A stretch of DNA of 64,000 bases from Enoplolaimus lenunculus (lineage: Eukaryota > Nematoda > Enoplea > Enoplida > Thoracostomopsidae). The stretch spans positions 1-64,000 of the forward strand of contig JASANG010003031.1 in NCBI GenBank assembly GCA_030248215.1, in the 5' to 3' direction. The notes beneath the pieces were generated by a model that saw only the letters and a list, made by a program, of their open reading frames with translations, made no database searches and was not told where the DNA came from. This document shows positions 31,702 through 41,709 of this stretch, in pieces; position 1 is the stretch's first letter, and each line of letters begins with the position of its first letter. A program made the translations under genes and the position numbers.

Positions 31702-33632
31702 TTTTGTGATTGAAAGCTGTGTATCAGTTGGGTTGTTTTATTAGACTGTATCCTGGTTTAAAAGAAATTGTAAAATATAGAGTTTATAAATATTGAAAAA
31801 TGATAAAACTTAATAGAATGGTAACTACGGATTTTGTAGCCATACACAGTTGACTGGGAGCAACTTTTACAGCAACCTGAATGAGGGAATTTACACAATG
31901 CGCAGCGGTTAACAATTGCTACGCGTATACGGATTGCGAAATCTTTAGTCCTGAGAGTCTCTTCGGCTTCGAGCGTCAAGTTCCTATAGTAGTGACAGTA
32001 AAAGCCTCGCACCAGAAAGGCTGCGATTTGAATACTGGCTTGAAATAAATCCTCATACTAAGTAATAGTAAATATTCATGTGAGAAAGGACTAAGTAAAA
32101 GATTTTCGATTGCTGTCTTTAAACAATAATTGTAATAATTTGGAAACTAAAGCACAGTTCTGTGATACCGATACTAATCTACATAGTGACCATAACGAAA
32201 GCAGACACCCGATTTTTACCAGAAACGTGTTCTCTTACTGCTACTTGGCATAGTACTATTGGAAAAAACTCGTAAACACCGCGCTGCAAAGTCGGTAAAA
32301 ATACCAAAAATAACACAAAATTTCGAACCAATATTAGCAGAGGCTTATGTTTTGTACGGCGAAATATTGAAGAATATGACCGAGTTTTGCTTAAAAATGG
32401 ACCTGCCGGGGGATAAATTTACTTAACATTATAAAATGACATAAAAACGTACTAAAAGTTAGCCCATCCAGGTATTATCGTAAATAATTACAATTAGAGT
32501 AATGTTGTTTATTCATGTTTTGTAATATGCTTATTATTAGCTGATTATTTCCCCTTTAAAATGTATTTCATGGTGTGTTCCATACCTTATTGCAACTGTA
32601 AAAAAACTATCACACCCTGTTTTACACCCCTGTCCTGCTCGAGGTATAAACCTTTAAACTTGTGCGTATGGTAGCTATGTAATAATGCGTTTTGAGCCAG
32701 GAAACAAATTAAAATGGAACGCACAATGAGTTATCTTTTTGATGCCGACATACCGTTAAGAAACCGTAGGTTAAGACAAGCACTATATTTTGATCAGGGA
32801 ACAATTAACAATCGTGACGTTTGTCTTCAAATTTATTAACGGCAAATAGATCAAAGGCAACAGGCCTGGAAGTTTTCATAAAGAACTGGGAAAAATGGTT
32901 GGACGCGGTTCACGAACGTTATTGTAGAAATAGAGAATTAATTTAGTTGCGCTAATCAACGAGGTTTTAAGAACTATAGCCGACTTTGGGCATTTTATAC
33001 AGTTTAATGAAATATTAATCACGCCGGAATTCCCATCACGATAAAGTTATTTAAGCCTCGTTCCAGCTTATTTTCGTTTTATACCGTATAAATTTTCATT
33101 ATTATTTAAAAAATAATTGTGATAAAACCAATCTCTCTTTATATGTAATATATATATATATATATGCATATATATACATATATATGTATATATATATGTA
33201 TGTATACTCATATATAACAATTTTTCTGTGATTAATGATTCTAAACCGTCGAGCGAGACACGATGGCTGTCGCGATTCAGAAATTTTTGACAAAATGTAA
33301 TATATAAACTTTGGTTCTAAAGAAACCAAACATTATAATCGGTTCTATATATAAACAAACGATCAAAAGTATAAAACTTTTCAATAATGCCAGCAACTAC
33401 GGGTACTACATACATTACAAAATGGACAATGCAATCCAAGAGAAGCTAAGTCCAGCAGGGATTAAAACCAAAATTTTGTATTATTAAACAATTTATAGCA
33501 CTAAAATTGCGTTTGACTTCCCGTTTGTTTATCGCTAGATTTTTCACTACTGTATATCGTTACGCCAGTTAAAATTTCAGGATCTACCACTGCTGTGCAT
33601 GGGTATAGTATATATAGTTTGTTTGATTCACT
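31702..33632. other. Spacer between the two FN3-like genes
   Basis: No exon, RNA gene or complete element is recognised. A TA/TATATG microsatellite lies at about 33148-33215. The short end word 'tattcatgtgagaaagga' at 32073 resembles an end of the TTAA-type element at 24902 and may be a remnant. Confidence 0.45.
33148..33215. repeat. TA/TATATG microsatellite
   Basis: A run of TA interrupted by TATGCA and TATGTA words. Confidence 0.85.
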
Positions 33633-34513
33633 TTATATCAGATGCATGACGAACGCACAGATGATCAGATATTTGACATAGTTTACATTCCATGAAGTAC
33701 TTCCATCAATTACATTTTCAGAGACTCCATACATCCCAGCCTGACGTTTTTTGAACGAATTCCCAAACTGTTTCCGGTCACCGTTGAGTGGTCGTTGAGA
33801 GACAAAGTTTTGTGCTTCTCGTCGAAACATTGAAAACTGGCCATATTCTTTGGTTTTGACGGCGCCCAAATGGCATCGTTTGATGCTGGCATGAATCGTT
33901 CTTCCGAGCATTGAATACGTTTCAACGATTGGATCATAAATTGTACACAAACGGCCATAGTTTGTCATTGACTCCAAATCAGCGAAACGAATTTGAAGTT
34001 GTTTCGAAGGAAGAGAAGGAAATGAGGAGAAAGGGAAAGAAGACGAAGTAGATGAAGAAGAAACAACAAATTCCTGAACTGGGGACGAACGGCGCTCCAG
34101 AAACGCAGACAAACGAGCGATTGCTGTTGTTGTTGGAACGATATCCAAAGTCAAGTTGAAATCAATGAATGTCGAGCCGATTTCAGCGACAGAAACGGCG
34201 GATATTGGCGATTCCGAGTTACGACCAAATTTGTCCAACGTTCGCTTCAATTGGCATGAAGTGCTCGTGTTATCATGGTTGCTGTATGGAGCCGTTGTTT
34301 CAAATTCGACGCAAACAATGTACCATGACTCTGGATTCATGTCCTTGACAGTCGCTGTTTGGTGAGGCATTAAATTTTTCTTTTGATACGTTGATTGTAT
34401 TCTTACATCTTCGCTGCTGAACGGAATAACGGTTACGAAAAGTGTTGTAAGAACACTATCAGAATCATCGAAGTATTGCTTGGCGAAATCTGGGTCTAGA
34501 ACAATTCGGAAAC
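33633..34513 (-). CDS. FN3-like protein 2, exon 2
   Basis: The acceptor ctgttttag is followed by FRIVLDPDFAKQYF, the same opening as paralogue 1 (FQIVISDDFASKYL), and runs open to the stop at 33633. Confidence 0.75.
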
Positions 34514-36064
34514 CTAAAACAGTAATTTACATTCACAAAATTAAAAACTTACCATTATACCAATTAATGATTGATTTTACAGTTCTCTGTTTGAGGTTGA
34601 TTATAGAAATTTGCAATAATACGGAAATGCAAACTGCAAAAGGTTAAACAAAACATATACGGGGTTCACGTTATAACCGGGGCAGGCGGGACGCGGTTTG
34701 TCCCATGTTGATTTGACGTCAACGTTAAAATTCGGGCTCTTATATCGGGTCAACAGACAAAACCCGAATGCCATATGATATTAGCTTTACAAACCACCGC
34801 TCTCAAATGATCAATGTGTACAAGGGACGGTATGTCTCGTGATACTGTGGGACAGTTATGCGAATATCATATGATATTCCAAAATTTCAGCGAATATCAC
34901 ATAATATTCAGCGGGACAGTGTAACCTTTGGGTACTAATAAATGAATGAAATTACCGGCCAGGAAATGTTTAAAATACATTGTTTTAGCCGGTTACAGTA
35001 CAGAGAGAATAAACTGTAAAACGGAAACGGATAGTGTTCAAAATAACGGAAACGGAAAACGGATATTGAAGTATAAAGGTTAAAAATGTTTTATTTTTCT
35101 GACAGCACAATTGAGGCTTGCATAAATTTAACGGTCTTTCAAAGATTTCAAAGAAGAAAATGGCGGATGCAAAAAATTTTTTAAGATTTTGGATGATTTT
35201 CGTAATTCTTTTTACATTTCGAACAATTACAGCATATCTGTAACAAAAAAAATTAGAGATATATACGTGATATATAACTAATTTTGAGCGTAAAAAATTC
35301 CGTTATTTCTATAACGAAAACGGAAACAAACACAGATTTTTACCGGAAATGGATATCCGGTTACACACTGCTGCGTAGGGTACAAACATATATATAGCCT
35401 GTTCCACAACATGCTTGCAATGCTTTCGGACTAGGGCGCATAATCTCAAATTGTGCATAGCAAAGAATTGGATGACGGTAAAGATTTTTTACTCGACCCG
35501 CGCATTAGGTAGGCTCGGGTACCGCGGGTAAACTTTCGCTCTGACAGCAACTATCATCAGTTAGTAATAGCCTGTCAAACTTACTAAACTGTTGCATTTG
35601 TTGAACTCAATACTGGTACAGAAGTAGAGCAAATCACATGTTCTAAATCTGCTGAATTTTGGAAATAGCATTCACTCGTTCGAAAGTTTACGAGACCTAT
35701 CAACAACTGGTGATAGGTGCTACACACACTTGAGAATACGGGCTTAGGTATAAACAGCGCTTCGCTCTCATAATGATCACGTCTACAATTCTTGAGTTTC
35801 CAATGTAAAAATACTATACTGCTCGAACTCATAAAATATGAAATATAGATTCATGCGAGAAAGAGTCAAGTATGATGTTTATTTAGCAAACAATCAGTAT
35901 TTACCTTCTTTCTGCGGTTCAATAGATTTCACGACGTCAATATTAACGAAGACCTTCTGCATTTGACCGCTGCTTTGAGCTGTGTTCAATGCGGCTAAAA
36001 ATGCCGCAACAAAGACAACAACGGCATATCCACTGATTTCCCATAATCGAATGTTATGATGCAT
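33633..36064 (-). CDS. Secreted FN3-like protein 2, possible GPI anchor (gene span, two exons)
   Basis: Tandem paralogue of the gene at 30282-31683, same strand and same exon plan. Exons are 35905-36064 and 33633-34513, phase-1 intron, 346 residues. A signal peptide (AVVVFVAAFLAAL), then QKVFVNIDVVKSIEPQKEG. Exon 2 has WYIVCVEFETT...SC, ISAVSVAEIGSTFIDFNLTLD, LCTIYDPIVETY and RCHLGAVKTKEYGQF, all matching paralogue 1. Between them is a Ser-rich insert (SSSTSSSFPFSSFPS) that paralogue 1 lacks. A KKR site and a hydrophobic C-terminus (YLIICAFVMHLI) end the protein. The start is the ATG at 36064; the codon five positions further upstream in the same frame is TTG. The pair arose by tandem duplication, with the spacing since filled by repeats. 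Confidence 0.72.
35002..35370. repeat. hAT-like repeat (family 2) in the intron of FN3-like gene 2
   Basis: The right end is ggatatccggttacacactg, and the body matches the remnant at 14866-15125. The left end is eroded. ACGGAAACGGA words repeat near both ends. Confidence 0.5.
35540..35746. repeat. Inverted-repeat element (CCGTATTCTC family), copy 3, reversed
   Basis: It matches the reverse complement of 15932-16145 along most of its length, ending 'gataggtgctacacacacttgagaatacggg'. Confidence 0.6.
35905..36064 (-). CDS. FN3-like protein 2, exon 1 (signal peptide)
   Basis: It starts MHHNIRLWEI and ends EPQKEG at a phase-1 donor (G|GTAAAT), the same place as in paralogue 1. Confidence 0.7.
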
Positions 36065-36158
36065 TTTCTGCGGCTTCAATGTATAGAGTCTCTCCAGTGA
36101 AAGCGATGCAAAATGTTTAAACTTTTCTGAATTGGAATATAACCAGTCAATGTGGGTA

Positions 36159-36357
36159 CACTGTAAAAAAATGGGGAGTCAAATTGACTCTCTCGGAAAC
36201 AGGCTTTTCCTGACTACACAAACTGAATCAAATTTGACTCCGCCAGAGTCAACAGTTAATCAAATTTGACTCTGTCGGAGTCAAATTTGACTCAGTTTAT
36301 GTAGTCAAGAAAAGCCTGTTTCCAAGGGAGTCAATTTGACTCTCCATTTTTACAGTG
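36159..36357. repeat. Fold-back element (CACTGCAAAA family), copy 3
   Basis: CACTGTAAAAAAATGG to CCATTTTTACAGTG, flanked by TA on both sides (36157 and 36358). The TA duplication suits a Tc1/mariner-type mechanism. It lies just upstream of FN3-like gene 2. Confidence 0.78.
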
Positions 36358-36634
36358 TATATATTAACAATAGGTTTTCAAACTAGCGTCGTAAGATATA
36401 CGAAGACCTGAACACGTAGGTGGAACCACACGGAAGCGACGAGATGACGGAATACTCTTTTGAATCGTATATTTTTATGTTATATACACTGTAAACCCCA
36501 GTGAGTTAATTTTAATTCAGAATGAGTTTAATCGCTGAGCCTGAATGAGGTGCTGAGAGCTCGGAATTCGGAATTAAATGAATTCATACTGAATTAATTG
36601 ATAAACTCTCCAGGAATTTGATCGGCTCTTTCAA

Positions 36635-37130
36635 TGGTTTATTTTCGGTGATTTTCAAGGTTTATATACTATACTGATTAAATCTACACTGCAAAAAATG
36701 CTGAGTCAAATTGACTCTCTCCGAAATAGGCTCTACGGGACTACATAAACTGAGTCAAATTCGACTCCGCCAGAGCCAAATTCGGCTCACTGAGTCGCAC
36801 GTTTGACTCTGGCGGAGTCGAATTTGACTCAGTTTTCGGCTCACTGAGTCGCACGTTTGACTCTGGCGGAGTCGAATTTGACTCATTTGTGTAGTCCCGT
36901 AGAGCCTATTTCGGAGGGAGTCAATTTGACTCAGTCAATTTGATTCACCATTTTTTGCAGTGTATTTCATTTTTATCGCCACTAATTAAATAAGTGACTT
37001 TAAAAAGGCTTCTTAATGATTAGCAAATTTTGAAAACGACCAAAATTTAATGCTACCGGAACTTTTAATTCCGATAAAATTTACCGGAACCGGAAAGTGA
37101 AAAATACCGGAACCGGAATTTCGGCGGCAC
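36635..37130. repeat. hAT-like repeat (family 1), partial, carrying a nested fold-back element
   Basis: It matches the right two thirds of 51668-52080 (tggtttattttcgg..., ctaccggaac, ggaaccggaatt). It is split at 'aaatcTA' by the fold-back element at 36687-36962. Confidence 0.55.
36687..36962. repeat. Fold-back element (CACTGCAAAA family), copy 4, internally expanded
   Basis: CACTGCAAAAAATGCTGAGT to ATTTTTTGCAGTG with flanking TA. Its centre holds an extra tandem copy of a roughly 54-base block (gagtcgcacgtttgactctg), which makes it longer than its sisters. Confidence 0.75.
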
Positions 37131-38530
37131 CATGGCTGTGGGCTTTTTTGTACACAATCCTCAACATTAAAGCTCAAGCTTAATATGGAAAGGTTTAAAC
37201 TTATGCTTTTGTAGGCTTTTCCTAAACCTAAAGTCTAATACTGTAGATTGTATAAAGTATACAAGAGCCGTACTACGAACTGGATCAAAGTTTAGTAGGA
37301 TTTTAAAAGTCCACAGGATATAAGACTGAATCGTTTGTGAGTATATATAAAAACATGGTTAGGTATTTGGCTCAGCTAAAGTTCGACTAGGTGTGTACAC
37401 TAGCGGATCCAGAGGAGGGGCAGGGGGCGTACACCCCCGTCGTCAAAATTTTTTTGTGTCAAAATGGTAAGGTCCCTGCCTTACAATTACAATTTTTGCG
37501 TTTCATGACATTTGTCAGCCCGCCTCCCCGTCAAAAAGTTTTGGATCCACCTCTGGGTGTGTAGGTATATATCACTACCAGTGGGCTCTTGCGTCGAAGG
37601 TAAGTTTTACCAACTCCATTTACAAGAAATAAGTTCATGGATCGAAGGTAACTTTTACAAACTTCGTTTACATTAAGACAAATTTAACGTTCGTTAAACA
37701 TTTTTGGTCGTTGATATAAAAAAGAGAACAAAATTAACAATAGCATAATAGTTTGATGCGAACGGAAGACGTAATATTTAAGAACCAGAAGCAAAAAGAA
37801 CAGCCAAACACAAAGAATCGAAACTTGAGTTTTTTAAAGCCAAAAACAAACATTATACGTAAACAGCACAATTTTTATTTGGTAACTTATGAAAACGGGA
37901 ATCGTATAAAACTTAATTGTAATGTAGTCAAAAATTAAGTCCAAACTTTGAAACTAAAATGAATCTGAAGTTTTTTAATTGAGAGGCATTTTTGCCAGAG
38001 TTAATTATTTATTCGGCTAATCCGTCATCTTGGGCCATACCTCTTTAGCAAACAGTACTTGAAATGGATTGTATATGGTAAAAATATTTTTGTACAACAA
38101 ATTTAAGCATAAAAATAAACTCAAATTTTGAACTCGCTCATTGCTTTAGCTAAGTCATTATTTCAAAACACAATTTTGACAAATATAACCAAAAAGTTTT
38201 GTACAACCAGCTTGTTGCGCAAATTTTACGGCTATGCTTACTGAAGAGGGTTAAATGCTTATACCTAGTTACTATGAGCGTCTATGCTGTACTGTGTGGC
38301 TCGTTTATTAACCCATGAGTCGTGATGTGACCATCATAGATCGGGTATACGCCATAGAGTTTGGGCTAAATAAACTAATTAATCCAAACAAACAACTTCA
38401 GATGCCTTGGGACAGAGTCATATTTTGGTTTGAAACCAGTCATTTACTTCCATTACTGGCATTTTAACGCCGGAACGCTTAGTTCTCATCGACGTTAACG
38501 CGATGCTTGTGGGTTCGCTCTCTTGAAATT
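37131..38530. other. Spacer, no gene seen
   Basis: AT-rich. A small repeat at 37404-37556 has inverted ends (GGATCCAGAGG and CCACCTCTGG, inverted) around a pyrimidine-poor middle. A degenerate 'aagcctaaac' patch lies near 37150-37250. Nothing else is recognised. Confidence 0.4.
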
Positions 38531-38531
38531 A

Positions 38532-38765
38532 TCATGTTTTGCAAAATTTCCCACGATATTGTGGACCGCTTCCGCTTAGGGCCAAACTTGCTGGCACTTT
38601 ATATAATATTTTAGGCGCAGTGTGGACGTCTATCCCGTGGGCGAATGCCAGTGGAAGTGCTCCCACGACGTACAGCTCATCGGTTGGAAAATTCAGATAA
38701 ACAGCGTGAATAGCTTTCGCAAGAGCATGTGAATTGACATACACCTCACGTAAACCTCTTATCAC
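38532..38765 (-). other. Unrecognised coding-like open segment
   Basis: On the minus strand this GC-richer segment is open for 77 codons without the low-complexity look of chance frames (it includes AHGIDVHTAPK and LALSGSGPQYRG) and stops at 38532. I do not recognise the product. It could be an exon of an unseen gene, a decayed gene or chance. Confidence 0.22.
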
Positions 38766-39011
38766 CCTAACCTAATCGATCTTTCATAATCTCTCCGGGT
38801 TATGCCTACTATGCTAGCTTGTTGCCGGGTCCTTATTTTTGTGTTTAACACTGTAGTAATTCTTGTTATTGTTTTATTTTAGTTGTTTTTGTTGTTGCAG
38901 CTTAATTACTCCCAAATTTTTGAGCCTAAGCCAACCGACAGGGTATAAAGGCCGCTACCGATTCAACAATTGAAGCTTTCAGTTTGCATCCTCTATGTTC
39001 AGATTGCTAGT

Positions 39012-39203
39012 ATGGCACTTAGTTTTCACGGATGCCTACCAGTGTTGCTTTATTGTGTTCTCGTGTATTTGGTTTATTTTTATAGTAATAATATAAGAAC
39101 GCCATCGAGCAAAGAAGTCAGCTGCGAAAAGTCTTGTTTGTCACAACCATTCCTCTTTGGTATCGGTGGCCGGAGGTGTCAGCGGTATCGGGGAATACGG
39201 TAA
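39012..39203 (+). other. Short ORF with upstream TATA motif, unassigned
   Basis: 63 codons from ATG to TAA, starting with a hydrophobic run (LPVLLYCVLVYLVYFY) like a signal anchor. TATAAAG lies at 38944-38950, about 60 bases upstream. The end overlaps a possible donor (ACG|GTAATA). It could be the first exon of a small membrane or secreted protein, but no homology is recognised. Confidence 0.22.
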
Positions 39204-41212
39204 TAAATGGATCGTCATCAATTCACACAACGACTTTTAAAATCCTTCACAGATAAAGCATACATGTTCAGTTCATACGGGGTAATCCATTATACTTTCT
39301 GGGAGATCCCACTATTGTTTTCAGTGTTAGGTGTGACTGAGATTATAGGTATCCCCGTTGGTCGGGGGTTTGTTTTTGTTGAACGTACCTAAGATAGCAA
39401 GGTACAGCCGGAACTCTGCCTCCGGCTCCGGTAGAATTTTTGCCGCAGATTCCGCCAAATTCGGTAGTAAAATTTTGCACAATTTTGCAAAATTTATCCG
39501 TTTAGCGCGTATTCATTTTACTTTTGTCGCATGTTCAGTGGAAATCCAAGATATTTTTTCTTTTCATTTTTTAGATCGTGCAGTCATTATTGTCTACTTT
39601 ATTGCAGAACGTTCGAAGTTCTTGCTTGGACGGTGTGTATCTGAATCTCGTTTTTCCGTTTCTATATTTTCAACACCCAATTTTATCAAAAATTTCTTTT
39701 ACCTCGCGCTTTATATTTTGGTTTCGGACCAGCGATTGCACGACGAGTTAACGTACTCCGACGGTCAGAAGGTTAACGTAACTAGGGGCGGAATGCGCTA
39801 AATAGTTTTTTAGCCCCGAAAGATGTGGCGGTTTTTCTAGTCGTGGTTCGTTTGGCCTGCTCAATAGCCTGTTAGACATTGTCAGATTGCTTGATAAAAG
39901 CAATTCAAAGATTGTAAATACGAGGTCATCGAATACGGCCAAACTTGCGCAGCTATTAACTTGACTACGCAAGTACCATAGGTTTGGGATCGCCAAAGAT
40001 AGGTAGTTTAGACTAAAGGATTAGGTGCCGGGACCCAAACTTATAGACGTGATAAAGGGCGCCATTGAAAAGAACAAATTAACTTTCATGCGGTGTGATA
40101 AGATATATTGCTGTTTTTCTACCGATTTACAAATCTAAAGTATATAATTCCCGCTAGCAATACAACCAGTACGGAACCAGACCGGCGGTAAAGGTGAATA
40201 AATTTATCAGGACACAACATTTCTGAATATAGAAAAAAAATTCTTTTTATACCACGATGTAACCTGAGATTGGTTTCCGATTTTTGCTTGCTGTAAAAAA
40301 TAAGTGTCAGTTTGTGTTTACGTTGTACAGATATCGAAATTACGTGTTTAATCAAAATGTTTTGCAGATCACGTATATCTGGCAATTGTTTATATTACAC
40401 ATTTGTGTTATAACTGCGCGATGTGAAAATAAAAATTTGGAGATTTATCCCTGTTTTTTTAAATTTTAGAAAGCAGGGCGAACATTTGCATGCCTCAATT
40501 GTGTTGGTGTTGATAGAAAAATAAACCATTTTGGAAACTTTCATACTTCAATATTCGTTTCAATTTGTTCAACTGTGAACCCACAATAAATATCAGCTCA
40601 AAAAACAAAAGGCTGCTTGTTTATTTCGCAATTTTAAATATAGTAATATATGGCGCAATACTGATGCAAATTGCAATGGATGATGCGACAAAAACGATCT
40701 AAAAAGGATGTATATATATGAATATGCACAATTCAAATAGCATAATCACCTCATACTATACAAAAAATTTCAAAACACCGCTTGGGATCTTGTACAGAGG
40801 TTCACCCACACATGTTTATTAAAAGACTTAACCTAACCTTAACTACAGATAGAAGTGCACACAAGCGTACAGATTTTATTTGATTATCCCAGAACTACGT
40901 ATTCTAAACTCGGTCTATTTACTGCATATACATGGTGAATTTGTTCCATAAACATGCTATATTAATTCCACAAACAAGACTATTTAGCAATCGTGTAAAA
41001 AATAAAACGCTAATTTAAATGTAAGTTTTGATCAGTATAAACGTATTTTTAAAAACCCAAAAACCGTTTGGTATTTTTGACACGATTCCTTTTCCGCTAT
41101 TTACAATTTTCCATTTATTGATTTAGTCATGTAAAAAATCGCTATCAATGGTATAATATTTTTGCCAAAGCAGTACCATGTAGAGGCCTTCCCGAAAGTT
41201 TTTCTGCGGATA

Positions 41213-41283
41213 CGGTGCGGCTCGAACCAACAACGTACAGATTACCGGTCACTGCCCTAAACACTCAGCTACGCAGCCATGCA
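41213..41283 (-). repeat. tRNA-like block, probably a SINE head
   Basis: On the minus strand GTAGCTGAGTGTTTAGGG resembles an A box and GGTTCGAGCC a B box, about 35 bases apart. The acceptor stem does not pair well, so a real tRNA gene is unlikely; a tRNA-derived SINE fits better. Confidence 0.4.
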
Positions 41284-41590
41284 CACTTTTCGCTACAATA
41301 TTATATCTCTATATGCAGTAAGTTTGGTAATACAAGGTACATATATGAAAACGCCGCGAAACCGTTTAAGCTGAAAAGCGCTTATCAGAATTGCCAACTG
41401 ATTCCACTAAGTATCCTATGTTAAGCAGTACCATATACTTTCGAGTCCTTCACGAAAATTTTGCTACGAATTAGCCCCTCAGGTGCATCAAATGCCGTTT
41501 TGTGGTCGTCTAAAAATTTGCCCTTAGTATATTTAAGGTTATTTTCAACGAAAATTATATCAAGATTAACAGTTTAAAAACTAAAATCCT

Positions 41591-41709
41591 GGTCCATGTT
41601 ACTTTTAGGGGCGTTCCGGTTTCTCGTGGTCACATTTTTTGCAACGCTTAGGCTTAGGCTTAGGAATACACTTAATCTACTGTTTACTCCCCTAAAAGTA
41701 ACAATGGCC
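41591..41709. repeat. TIR element with short (CCTAAG)n core, copy 4
   Basis: Ends GGTCCATGTTACTTTTAGGG and, inverted, GGCCATTGTTACTTTTAGGG. The core is GCTTAGGCTTAGG, in the opposite orientation to copies 1 to 3. Confidence 0.6.

Noticed and set aside
19680-33215. CRISPR-like or structured arrays
   Set aside because: The repeats are TA microsatellites, CCTAAG minisatellites and eukaryotic MITEs, without regular spacers.
39358-39801. 147-codon plus-strand frame
   Set aside because: It begins with a non-ATG codon, is AT-rich with low-complexity runs, and shows no domain.
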